A stretch of DNA of 6,650 bases from Paracoccaceae bacterium. GTDB lineage: Bacteria; Pseudomonadota; Alphaproteobacteria; Rhodobacterales; Rhodobacteraceae. Below, one piece after another: positions 1 through 5,609 of the stretch. The stretch covers positions 1 to 6,650 of the forward strand of contig SKUV01000022.1 in assembly GCA_007129775.1 (NCBI GenBank), in the 5' to 3' direction. Position 1 is the stretch's first letter. Each line of letters opens with the position of its first letter. The notes beneath the pieces are model-generated. The model was not told the DNA's origin. It did not search any database and worked only from the letters and a program-made list of their open reading frames with translations. Position numbers and translations under genes: made by a program.

Positions 1-746
1 AGCTCGCGGAACTTCTCGAGCTGCTTTTCGCGGAATTCGGGGCTGGAGGGGGCGGCATAACCACCGGTAGCGGCGCCGTCCTGCGCCTCTTCGAAGTCCA
101 GAAAGACGAATTCGGCGCCCATCGATTCGATCTGCTCGGCCACTTCGGGGCGCACATCGAAGGCCATGGTGATCGCGCCGAGGCTGGTGGAGGTGCCAAT
201 GGCGGCAAGCCCGGCCACGCCCGCGCCCACCACCAGCACGCGCGCCGGCGGCACCTTGCCCGCCGCCGTCACCTGCCCGGTGAAGAAGCGGCCGAAATTG
301 TTCCCGGCCTCGATCACAGCGCGGTAGCCTGCGATATTGGCCATGGACGACAGCGCGTCCATCTTCTGCGCGCGGCTGATGCGGGGCACCATATCCATGG
401 CGATGGCGGTGGCGCCCTTGCCCTTGAACAGATCGAGCATGGCCTCGTTCTGCGCCGGCCAGAAGAACGAGATCAGCGTCTGGCCCTCGCGCATGCGCTC
501 GGCCTCGGCCTTTTGCGGCTCGCGCACCTTGACCACGATATCGGCGGCCTGCCACAGCGCCTCGGCGGAGGAAACGACCTCCACGCCAGCCTCGGCATAG
601 GCCGCATCGGTAAAGCCCGCCTTTTCGCCAGCGCCGGCCTCGATCACGCAGTCATGGCCCAGTTTCTGGATCATGCGCGCGCTGTCAGGGGTCATCGCGA
701 CCCGCGCCTCGCCCTCGTAGATTTCCTTCGGTGCCCCGATCTTCAC
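1..746 (-). CDS. pntA: NAD(P) transhydrogenase subunit alpha, N-terminal part (runs off left edge)
   Basis: This is the NAD(H)-binding domain I of the membrane proton-translocating transhydrogenase, which couples proton re-entry to hydride transfer from NADH to NADP+. The 248 visible codons begin VKIGAPKEIYEGEARVAMTP, the usual PntA/alanine-dehydrogenase-like start. Further in are the family signature SRAQKMDALSSMANIAGYRA (about residues 124-142), the Rossmann motif VGAGVAGLAAIG (173-184) and the NAD ribose-binding acidic residue in FDVRPE (Asp197). The GTG start at 744-746 is chosen because it follows GGGGG at a 9-nt spacing, and an in-frame TAA lies only 6 codons upstream; an ATT three codons earlier is the only alternative. 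The membrane part of the protein is outside the window, so whether this is a fused PntA or a split PntAA cannot be decided. It is co-oriented with the ThDP gene upstream but separated by 127 bp containing its own promoter-like elements, so it is probably transcribed separately. Confidence 0.96.
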   Translation of the reverse strand, partial: MKIGAPKEIYEGEARVAMTPDSARMIQKLGHDCVIEAGAGEKAGFTDAAYAEAGVEVVSSAEALWQAADIVVKVREPQKAEAERMREGQTLISFFWPAQNEAMLDLFKGKGATAIAMDMVPRISRAQKMDALSSMANIAGYRAVIEAGNNFGRFFTGQVTAAGKVPPARVLVVGAGVAGLAAIGTSTSLGAITMAFDVRPEVAEQIESMGAEFVFLDFEEAQDGAATGGYAAPSSPEFREKQLEKFRE

Positions 747-774
747 GTCCCGAATCCCCCGTGCTTACAGGCCA

Positions 775-822
775 GCTTGTGACGAAACGCCCTATTAACG
801 CGCGCAACAATCTTTCACAAGC
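775..822 (-). promoter_or_regulatory. Candidate pntA promoter/operator: 8-bp inverted repeat around promoter-like boxes
   Basis: A perfect inverted repeat, GCTTGTGA (775-782) and TCACAAGC (815-822), lies just upstream of pntA with 40 bp between arm centres. On the minus strand the right arm reads TTGTGA (4 of 6 to the -35 consensus). It is followed 17 nt later by TAATAG (3 of 6 to the -10), which would start transcription near position 785, about 40 nt before the GTG start. The stretch between the arms holds the only AT-richer bases in this gap. The repeat is seen directly; the promoter and operator roles are inferred. The arms resemble CRP-type half-sites (TGTGA/TCACA) but are too far apart for a normal CRP/FNR site. 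Confidence 0.35.
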
Positions 823-823
823 C

Positions 824-857
824 GCCGCGGCGCCGTTGCAAGGAACGCCGCCGCGGC
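824..857 (-). terminator. Possible GC-rich terminator hairpin downstream of the ThDP enzyme gene
   Basis: Arms GCCGCGGCG (824-832) and CGCCGCGGC (849-857) are perfect complements with a 16-nt loop, 17 nt past the ThDP gene's stop codon. On the minus strand the stem is not followed by a clear T tract (GGCTTGTGAAAG follows), so intrinsic termination would be weak. The same bases also form an exact 11-bp direct repeat, GCCGCCGCGGC, at 821-831 and 847-857. Each copy contains the self-complementary GCCGCGGC, so several alternative folds are possible. Confidence 0.35.
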
Positions 858-873
858 CGGGGAGGATGCGCCG

Positions 874-2535
874 CTATTTCTTGCGGATGTTCATGGCCAT
901 GCGGGGCGAGACGACCTCGTCCGAGATCTGGATATCGAGCAGCATTGCACCCTGCCCGCGCTCGAATTCGGCGATCAGCCCGGGCAGCGCATCGAGCCGG
1001 TCCACCACCGCGCCGCGGATGCCGAACCCCTCGGCCATGCGTGCCAGATCGTTGCGGCCATAGACGCCGCCGGCATCGCTCAGCCCGTCGGCGCGGAGCT
1101 TGTGGATCTCGGCGCCGTAGGCCCCGTCATTCAGAACGCAGATCAGAATCTTCCAGCCGGCAAGCTGGATCGTCTCCAACTCCTGAATATGGACCATCAG
1201 CCCGCCGTCGCCCTCCAGCAGCACGGTCGGCACATCGGGGCGCGCGGCGGCCATGCCGGCGGCATAGCCCAGCCCGTTGCCGATGGCGCCGAATTCGCGG
1301 ATCGTGAGGAAGGTTCCGCCGGGCCGGTCGTACATGTGAGCGGAGAAATACGAGGAATGGCCCGAGGAATTGACGCAGCCCCAATCCTTCGGCAGCGCCG
1401 CGTCGAGCGCCCGGATCACCGCGCGCGGGTCGAGCGTGCCCTGCTCCACCGGGTATTCGGTGGTGTCGATCGGTTCCGTCCGCAGCCGGCGGGCGTAACC
1501 GGCCACGCCCCAGTCGGCCCAGTCGGGCGCGGGCGCGCTGGCCTCGATACCCGCCAGCAGCGCCTCCACCCCCAGTTTCGCATCCGCGGCAAGGAAATGC
1601 GCCGCCGTGGCGCGCCCCCGCGCATAGCCCATGGGCGCGGCGTCGATCTGCAGCACCTTGTCGGGCGGAAAGATGCGCCCGTGATCGCTGGTATAGCCGC
1701 GCAGCGAGGCGCCCACCGCGATGATCAGATCGGCCTCGGCGAGCGCCGCATCGGTGACCGGATGGCCGAAGCTGCCGGCCGAGCCGATGTCGTGGGGATG
1801 GCCGGCGAACAGCCCGCGCATGGGCAGCGTCGTGGCCAGCGCGCCATTGACGCGCTCGGCCAGCCGGATGCAGGCCTCGGCGGCTCCCGGGCCGCGGGCG
1901 CCGCGCCCGGCCACCACCACGATCCTGGCGGCCCCGCGCAGGGTTTCCACCGCGCGGGCCACGTAATCGGGATGGGGCCAGCGCGGCCCGCAATCGGGCA
2001 CGAAATCGGTGGAGGGGCGGTAGGGCGCGGCGATCTCCACCTTTTCCTTTTGCAGATCGAAGGGCACGCCGATCACCACCGGCACATTCTCGGTCCGGGC
2101 GATGTGGAACGCCTCGCGCGTGCAATCGTGCAGCCGGCGGGTGGAGTGGATCGGGACGTAACGCGCGCCGGTGGCGGTGACGATCGGGCCGAGGTCGATC
2201 GACTGGTTGTACCAGCCGCCATGGATCGGGCTTTCGCCGGCGAAGATCACCAGCGGGATACGCGCCTGCACCGCCGTCGCCAGCGCGGTGGAGATCTGCG
2301 TCACCCCCGGCCCGCACGTCACCGAGGCCACGCCCACACGGTCGGCCACCCGCGAATAGGCCGAGGCCATGGCCACCGCGGCATGTTCGTGGCGCACGTT
2401 GATCGTGCGCGTGCCCTCGGCCTCGGCATAGGCGGCCTCCCAATACATGTTGCCGTCACCTGTCAGGACAAAAACCGTGTCCACCCCCTCGGAAACGAAA
2501 GCCTCGGCCAGAATCCGATACGCCGGCTTACCCAT
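874..2535 (-). CDS. Thiamine-diphosphate-dependent enzyme, acetolactate synthase/benzoylformate decarboxylase superfamily
   Basis: This 553-aa cytosolic enzyme should use ThDP and Mg2+ to decarboxylate or ligate a 2-oxo acid; the exact reaction is not known. The Pyr domain (about 1-170) has the cofactor-activating glutamate in NVRHEHAAVAMA (Glu50) and a TCGPGV loop (73-78). The central domain (about 190-330) has TLPMRGLFAGHPHDIGSAGS and the ending LIIAVGASLRGY. The PP domain (about 370-545) has FGAIGNGLGYAAG and the metal/diphosphate motif GDGG-(N)24-ND, with Asp443 and Asn469. Length and domain order are normal for the family. The start is ATG 2533-2535, with GGAGG 7 nt upstream; the frame stays open upstream to 2667, but no family sequence is there. 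It is transcribed divergently from an FMN 2-hydroxy-acid dehydrogenase. That pairing recalls mandelate dehydrogenase with benzoylformate decarboxylase, so decarboxylation of the dehydrogenase's product is a reasonable guess. Acetolactate-synthase-like or Xsc-like ligation is not excluded. A separate small regulatory subunit, as found with acetohydroxyacid synthase, is not seen. Confidence 0.93.
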   Translation of the reverse strand: MGKPAYRILAEAFVSEGVDTVFVLTGDGNMYWEAAYAEAEGTRTINVRHEHAAVAMASAYSRVADRVGVASVTCGPGVTQISTALATAVQARIPLVIFAGESPIHGGWYNQSIDLGPIVTATGARYVPIHSTRRLHDCTREAFHIARTENVPVVIGVPFDLQKEKVEIAAPYRPSTDFVPDCGPRWPHPDYVARAVETLRGAARIVVVAGRGARGPGAAEACIRLAERVNGALATTLPMRGLFAGHPHDIGSAGSFGHPVTDAALAEADLIIAVGASLRGYTSDHGRIFPPDKVLQIDAAPMGYARGRATAAHFLAADAKLGVEALLAGIEASAPAPDWADWGVAGYARRLRTEPIDTTEYPVEQGTLDPRAVIRALDAALPKDWGCVNSSGHSSYFSAHMYDRPGGTFLTIREFGAIGNGLGYAAGMAAARPDVPTVLLEGDGGLMVHIQELETIQLAGWKILICVLNDGAYGAEIHKLRADGLSDAGGVYGRNDLARMAEGFGIRGAVVDRLDALPGLIAEFERGQGAMLLDIQISDEVVSPRMAMNIRKK

Positions 2536-2605
2536 CTGCGTCCCTCCAGTTAATTCCACTATTTGAGAGAAACTGCCCTCTGTTGCCGGCTTCTCCCGTC
2601 GGATC

Positions 2606-2634
2606 GTGCTAGCATGTGAATTTATTCTTGACAA
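2606..2634 (-). promoter_or_regulatory. Predicted promoter of the ThDP enzyme gene
   Basis: On the minus strand there is TTGTCA (positions 2634-2629, 5 of 6 to the -35 consensus), then 17 nt, then TAGCAC (2611-2606, 3 of 6). The second box is preceded by TG at the extended -10 position (TGCTAGCAC). Transcription would begin near 2599, giving a leader of about 64 nt before the GGAGG and ATG. The spacer is AT-rich compared with everything around it. Opposite strands of the same bases give a perfect TTGACA (2628-2633) reading toward the plus-strand operon, but no good -10 box lies 16-18 nt beyond it. Confidence 0.45.
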
Positions 2635-2668
2635 GTCAGGCAGCCTGCGGCGACCTGTCACCGACAAG
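2627..2668. promoter_or_regulatory. Imperfect dyad, candidate operator for the divergent genes
   Basis: CTTGACAAGTCAGG (2627-2640) and CCTGTCACCGACAAG (2654-2668) are imperfect inverted copies of one another, roughly CTTG-WC-N(2-3)-GWCAGG, with about 10 of 14 positions pairing. Each also contains a small dyad: TGAC-AA-GTCA at 2629-2638 and TGTC-ACC-GACA at 2656-2666. The left copy covers the predicted -35 of the ThDP gene, so a bound protein could control both directions. The matches are read directly from the bases; operator function is inferred, and no cognate regulator is in the window. Confidence 0.35.
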
Positions 2669-2696
2669 AAAAGCCGCAGCGCCGGAATCTTCCATC

Positions 2697-2753
2697 ATGT
2701 GGAATTTTCGCCGCAGGAGGAGCGCGGCGCGGGCTGCGGCATCATCCGGCTAG
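2697..2753 (+). CDS. Possible 18-codon leader ORF (MWNFRRRRSAARAAASSG)
   Basis: An ATG at 2697 opens a short frame ending at TAG 2751-2753. It encodes a tryptophan, a run of four arginines and an Ala/Ser-rich tail. It is offset from the FMN dehydrogenase frame. The upstream GGAA (2684-2687) is only a weak ribosome binding site. Its stop codon sits on the edge of a perfect 14-bp palindrome, an arrangement that could matter for leader-peptide control, but nothing proves that it is translated. It may be chance. Confidence 0.12.
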   Translation: MWNFRRRRSAARAAASSG

Positions 2754-2765
2754 GCCGCGCGGCCT
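2752..2765. repeat. Perfect 14-bp palindrome AGGCCGCGCGGCCT
   Basis: All 14 bases are self-complementary. One T·G wobble (2751/2766) and two further pairs (2750/2767 and 2749/2768) would extend the stem in RNA, although without a loop it would have to open at the centre. It lies in the leader of the FMN dehydrogenase operon about 85 nt before the start codon. It could be a protein-binding site or part of a transcript structure. Such palindromes are also more likely by chance in DNA this GC-rich. Confidence 0.5.
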
Positions 2766-2771
2766 GGCGTC

Positions 2772-2790
2772 GGGGCGCCTGTGGGGCGCC
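2772..2790. repeat. GGGGCGCC direct repeat able to form a GGCGCC hairpin
   Basis: GGGGCGCC occurs at 2772-2779 and 2783-2790. Because GGCGCC is its own complement, the two copies can pair as a 6-bp stem with a short loop in the operon leader. No T tract follows, so it is not a standard terminator. Confidence 0.4.
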
Positions 2791-2808
2791 AAAGATGCGC
2801 CGGCGCGC

Positions 2809-2832
2809 CCGAGGCGTGCCCCGAGGCGTGCC
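2809..2832. repeat. Perfect 12-bp tandem duplication CCGAGGCGTGCC
   Basis: Two exact, adjacent copies lie at 2809-2820 and 2821-2832. The second ends 6 nt before the GGGAGG ribosome binding site of the FMN dehydrogenase. The period is a multiple of three, so it keeps any frame crossing it (reading RGVP-RGVP in the dehydrogenase frame). It would be coding only if translation began at the upstream ATG at 2795, which has a poorer binding site. Slipped-strand duplication is the simplest origin. Confidence 0.75.
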
Positions 2833-2848
2833 GCGCACGGGAGGACGA

Positions 2849-4231
2849 ATGACGCAGGCCAGCAAGACCACGCAAACGCCGCCGGCGGCTTCGCCGGCCA
2901 AGGCGCGGGTGGATGAGGGCGGGCGCGGCCCCGCGACGGCGGCCGGCTGGACAGCCCCGCCCGCTGCCGCCGACGGGCGCATCGGCCGCCGCACCCCCGA
3001 CACGATCCCGCGCGGCTTTCGCAATCTGTTGTCGCTGCACGATTTCGAACGCGCCGCCCGGCGGCACCTTCCGCGCCCGCTTTACGCCTATGTCAGCGGC
3101 GGCGTGGAAGAGGGGCGCTCGATCCGCAACGCCACCGATGCCTATGATGACCATGTGCTGCTGCCACGCTTCTGCACCCCGGTCGCGGGCGCAAGCGCCG
3201 CCACACGGGTGCTGGACGAGGATTGGCAGGCGCCCTTCGCCATCGCGCCCATGGGCATCGCCGCGATGATGGGCTACCGCGCCGATCTGGCGCTGGCCGG
3301 GGCCGCGCGGGAAGCGGGCATCCCGATGGTGATCTCGGGCTCTTCCCTGATCCCGCTGGAAGAGATCATGCAGGTCTATCCGCGCGCATGGTTTCAGGCC
3401 TATGTTCCGCCCGACGAGCCGCGGCTGCGCGCGCTTCTGGAACGCGCGCGCGCCGCGGGCGTGCAGACCCTCGTCATCACCATCGACAGCCCGGTGGGAT
3501 CGAACCGGGAAAACAACATCCGGGCGGGGTTTTCCTCGCCCCTGCGGCCCTCGCTGCGGCTGGCGTGGGACGGGATCACCCGGCCGCGTTGGCTCTTGCA
3601 GACTTTCCTGCCGACGCTCTGGCGCCACGGCATCCCGCATTTCGAAAACCTCTATGCCGAACGCGGGGTGCCGATCATCGCGCGCCATGTGCAGCGCGAA
3701 TTCGGCGGGCGGGCGCATTTTTCGTGGGATCATCTGGCCCATATCCGCCGGCTCTGGCCCGGGCGGCTGGTGGTCAAGGGCATCCTGCATCCCGGCGATG
3801 CCCGCCGCGCGGTGGCCACCGGCGCCGATGCCATCGGCGTGTCGAACCACGGCGGGCGGCAACTTGACGGCACGGTGGCGCCGCTGCATGTGCTGCCCCA
3901 TATCCGCGAGGCCCTGCCCGACACGCCGATCCTGCTCGACGGGGCGATCCGGCGCGGCACGCAAGCGGTCAAGGCGCTGGCGCTGGGGGCCGATCTGGTG
4001 CTCGTGGGCCGGCCCTTCAACTATGCCGCAGCCCTCGGCCGTCAGCCGGGGGTGGACTGGGCGATTTCGATCCTGAAGGGCGAGATCACGCGCACGCTGG
4101 CGCAGGTGGGCCTGCGCCGGATCGACGAACTGTCACCCGACATCCTTCTGCCGCGCGGGCCGATCCCGCCCGGCGCCATTCCCAGCGACGGAGGCCAAGA
4201 TGCTTCAGACCAGCCCGCAGACCATCTCTGA
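2849..4231 (+). CDS. FMN-dependent alpha-hydroxy-acid dehydrogenase (LldD/MdlB/glycolate oxidase family)
   Basis: This 460-aa flavoenzyme should oxidise a 2-hydroxy acid to a 2-oxo acid. Aligned by eye to spinach glycolate oxidase, the whole active site is present: Tyr81 (LYAYVSGG; plant Tyr24), Tyr185 (WFQAYV; Tyr129), Asp213 (ITIDSP; Asp157), Lys310 (VVKGIL; Lys230), His334 and Arg337 (VSNHGGRQLDG; His254 and Arg257). FMN phosphate binding is covered by LDGAIRRG (363-370) and VGRP (386-389); the usual DGG is DGA. The segment RPRWLLQTFLPTLWRHGIPHFEN (246-267) resembles the membrane-contacting loop of L-lactate and mandelate dehydrogenases, so a membrane-associated dehydrogenase passing electrons to quinone is more likely than an oxidase. 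The start ATG has GGGAGG 4 nt upstream. The first 55 or so residues are Ala/Pro/Gly-rich and precede the conserved domain, an extension not typical of the family. It is the first gene of the operon, and its end overlaps the next gene by 32 nt. The substrate (lactate, mandelate, glycolate or other) cannot be told from the sequence. Confidence 0.94.
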   Translation: MTQASKTTQTPPAASPAKARVDEGGRGPATAAGWTAPPAAADGRIGRRTPDTIPRGFRNLLSLHDFERAARRHLPRPLYAYVSGGVEEGRSIRNATDAYDDHVLLPRFCTPVAGASAATRVLDEDWQAPFAIAPMGIAAMMGYRADLALAGAAREAGIPMVISGSSLIPLEEIMQVYPRAWFQAYVPPDEPRLRALLERARAAGVQTLVITIDSPVGSNRENNIRAGFSSPLRPSLRLAWDGITRPRWLLQTFLPTLWRHGIPHFENLYAERGVPIIARHVQREFGGRAHFSWDHLAHIRRLWPGRLVVKGILHPGDARRAVATGADAIGVSNHGGRQLDGTVAPLHVLPHIREALPDTPILLDGAIRRGTQAVKALALGADLVLVGRPFNYAAALGRQPGVDWAISILKGEITRTLAQVGLRRIDELSPDILLPRGPIPPGAIPSDGGQDASDQPADHL

Positions 4232-5576
4232 CCGCATCGCCGCCGAGATCGCCGAGATCGGCGCCGGCGGCCCCGGCGACAGCGCCGACCGTGCCTTTGC
4301 CCGCGCCTGCCTCGATTACCTCACCTGTGCGCTGATGGGCGCCCATCTGCCGGTGACCGAGGCCACGCGGCGCCATTTCGCCGCCCTCGACGGGGGCGGG
4401 CGGGCCACGCTTTTCGGCAGGCAGGCGCAGCTTTCGCCCGCCGCCGCCGCCTTCGTCAACGCCACCGCCGCCCATGGGCTCGATTTCGACGATGGCCACA
4501 CCCAGGCCGGCGGGCACCCCGGCGTTGCGGTCTTTCCCGCCGTCTTCGCCATGGCCGAGCATCTGCGCGCCGAACCTGCGCAGATCATCCGCGCCGTGGT
4601 CGCGGGCTATCAGGGCATGGTCCGGGTGGCGCGGATGATGCACCCCCATTCGGCCCAGACCGGCTGGCACAACACCGCCGTTGCCGGCACGTTCGGCGCC
4701 ACCGCGGCGGTGGCGGTGCTGCACCGGATGCCCGCCGAGAAGATCGCCCATGCCTTCGGGCTTGCCGGCAGTTTCGCCGGTGGACTGCTGGAGTTTCTGG
4801 CCGACGGCCCCGACAGCAAGCGGCTGCATCCCGGCATGGCCGCGCGCGACGGCATCGCCTGCGCGGGCCTCGCGCAGGAGGGGCTGACCGGGCCGGCGCA
4901 GGTGTTCGAGGGCCGCCACGGCATCTTCAACGCCTTCATCGCCGGGGCCGGCAAGCCCGAGTCGCTCGACACGCCGGGGCTGGGGATCGAGGGGGCCTAT
5001 TTCAAGCTCTACCCCTGCTGCCGGCATTACCACGCCGCCATCGACGGCCTGCTCGACCTGCGCGCCCGGATTGCCGATCCCATGGCCCAGATCGAGAAGG
5101 TGACGCTGGGCCTTTATGGCGTCGCGGTGCGCGGGCACGATCACAAGCGCGCCGAGACGCTGCTCTCGGCGCAGATGAGCGCGCCCATCGCCGCCGGCCT
5201 CGCGCTGGTGGATGGCGCGGTGGCGGTGGGCGGCTTTCAGCCCGACAGCCTGCGCCGCGCGGAGCTGGAGCGCATGGTCGACCGTGTCGAGACGCTGGTA
5301 GACGAGACCTGCCAGGCCGAATATCCCGGCTGCCGCTCGGCCCATGTGGCACTCGATCTGGCCGACGGACGGCGGCTGGAGCAGCGCGTGCGCGACCCGC
5401 GGGGAGAGGGCGCCAACCCGCTGTCGGATGCCGATCTGGACGCGAAATTCATGGCCAATTGCAGCCCGATCCTCGGCGAGGGGCGGGCCGAGGAGGCACG
5501 CCGCCTGATCCACGATTTCCGCGCCACGCCCGATGCGCTGACGCGCCTGATCGCCCTGATCTCGCCGCCGGCCTGA
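4200..5576 (+). CDS. MmgE/PrpD family protein
   Basis: This 458-aa cytosolic protein belongs to the family of 2-methylcitrate dehydratase, cis-aconitate decarboxylase and iminodisuccinate epimerase. The members need no cofactor and act next to carboxylates. The helical domain carries NATAAHGLDFDDGH (87-100) and GGHPGVAVFPA (104-114), giving the conserved acidic pair and active-site histidine (His106). These are followed by GWHNTAVAGTFGATAA (155-170) and DGPDSKRLHPGMAARDG (202-218) with the conserved Lys207. The second, smaller domain starts near FKLYPCCRHYH (268-278), whose lysine and histidine are also typical. The length is normal. The ATG has GGAGG 5 nt upstream and lies inside the preceding gene, so translation of the two is probably coupled. 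The family signature is clear, but the reaction is not predictable; dehydration, epimerisation and decarboxylation are all possible. It is unlikely to be the housekeeping PrpD because no prpB or prpC lies alongside. Confidence 0.93.
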   Translation: MLQTSPQTISDRIAAEIAEIGAGGPGDSADRAFARACLDYLTCALMGAHLPVTEATRRHFAALDGGGRATLFGRQAQLSPAAAAFVNATAAHGLDFDDGHTQAGGHPGVAVFPAVFAMAEHLRAEPAQIIRAVVAGYQGMVRVARMMHPHSAQTGWHNTAVAGTFGATAAVAVLHRMPAEKIAHAFGLAGSFAGGLLEFLADGPDSKRLHPGMAARDGIACAGLAQEGLTGPAQVFEGRHGIFNAFIAGAGKPESLDTPGLGIEGAYFKLYPCCRHYHAAIDGLLDLRARIADPMAQIEKVTLGLYGVAVRGHDHKRAETLLSAQMSAPIAAGLALVDGAVAVGGFQPDSLRRAELERMVDRVETLVDETCQAEYPGCRSAHVALDLADGRRLEQRVRDPRGEGANPLSDADLDAKFMANCSPILGEGRAEEARRLIHDFRATPDALTRLIALISPPA

Positions 5577-5609
5577 ACCAGCCCCAAACGATTGAAGACG
5601 GAGACAAGA

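Larger units (their letters stand above)
2536..2848. other. 313-bp divergent intergenic control region
   Basis: This gap lies between the start codons of the ThDP gene (minus) and the FMN dehydrogenase gene (plus). The left half (about 2536-2640) is less GC-rich and holds promoter-like elements. The right half (about 2700-2848) is strongly GC-rich with a palindrome, a repeated GGGGCGCC and a 12-bp tandem duplication. The plus-strand frame of the FMN dehydrogenase is open through most of this stretch (from 2606). Its translation is Arg/Gly-rich and resembles no part of the enzyme family, so it is read as untranslated leader. No regulator gene or RNA gene is visible here. Confidence 0.7.

Noticed and set aside
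1102..2553. A 483-codon plus-strand frame opposite the ThDP gene
   Set aside because: The composition (runs of Gly, Arg, His, Ala) is that of an antisense shadow. The minus-strand frame carries complete ThDP family motifs.
2628..2656. Perfect TTGACA at 2628-2633 as the -35 of the plus-strand operon
   Set aside because: The bases 16-18 nt beyond it (around CGACCT) do not resemble a -10 box. I could not support a plus-strand promoter, though it cannot be excluded in this group.
2700..2715. Possible sigma-54 promoter (TGG then GCA with GG-N10-GC spacing)
   Set aside because: Only the minimal GG and GC bases match. The CAC after TGG and the TT before GC are missing, so a chance match is likely.
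2715..2720. Perfect AGGAGG ribosome-binding-like sequence
   Set aside because: No ATG, GTG or TTG follows at a useful distance, so it does not start a gene.
2606..2848. Extension of the FMN dehydrogenase to the upstream ATG at 2606 (or 2795)
   Set aside because: The added residues are Arg/Gly-rich and unlike the family, the ribosome binding sites are poor, and 2606 lies in the predicted promoter. The ATG at 2849 has GGGAGG in place.
2750..3964. A 404-codon minus-strand frame opposite the FMN dehydrogenase
   Set aside because: It is a shadow frame with no domain features, opposite a gene with all its catalytic residues intact.
4242..4259. Tandem GCCGAGATC repeat
   Set aside because: It is inside the MmgE/PrpD gene and simply encodes AEIAEI in an amphipathic helix.
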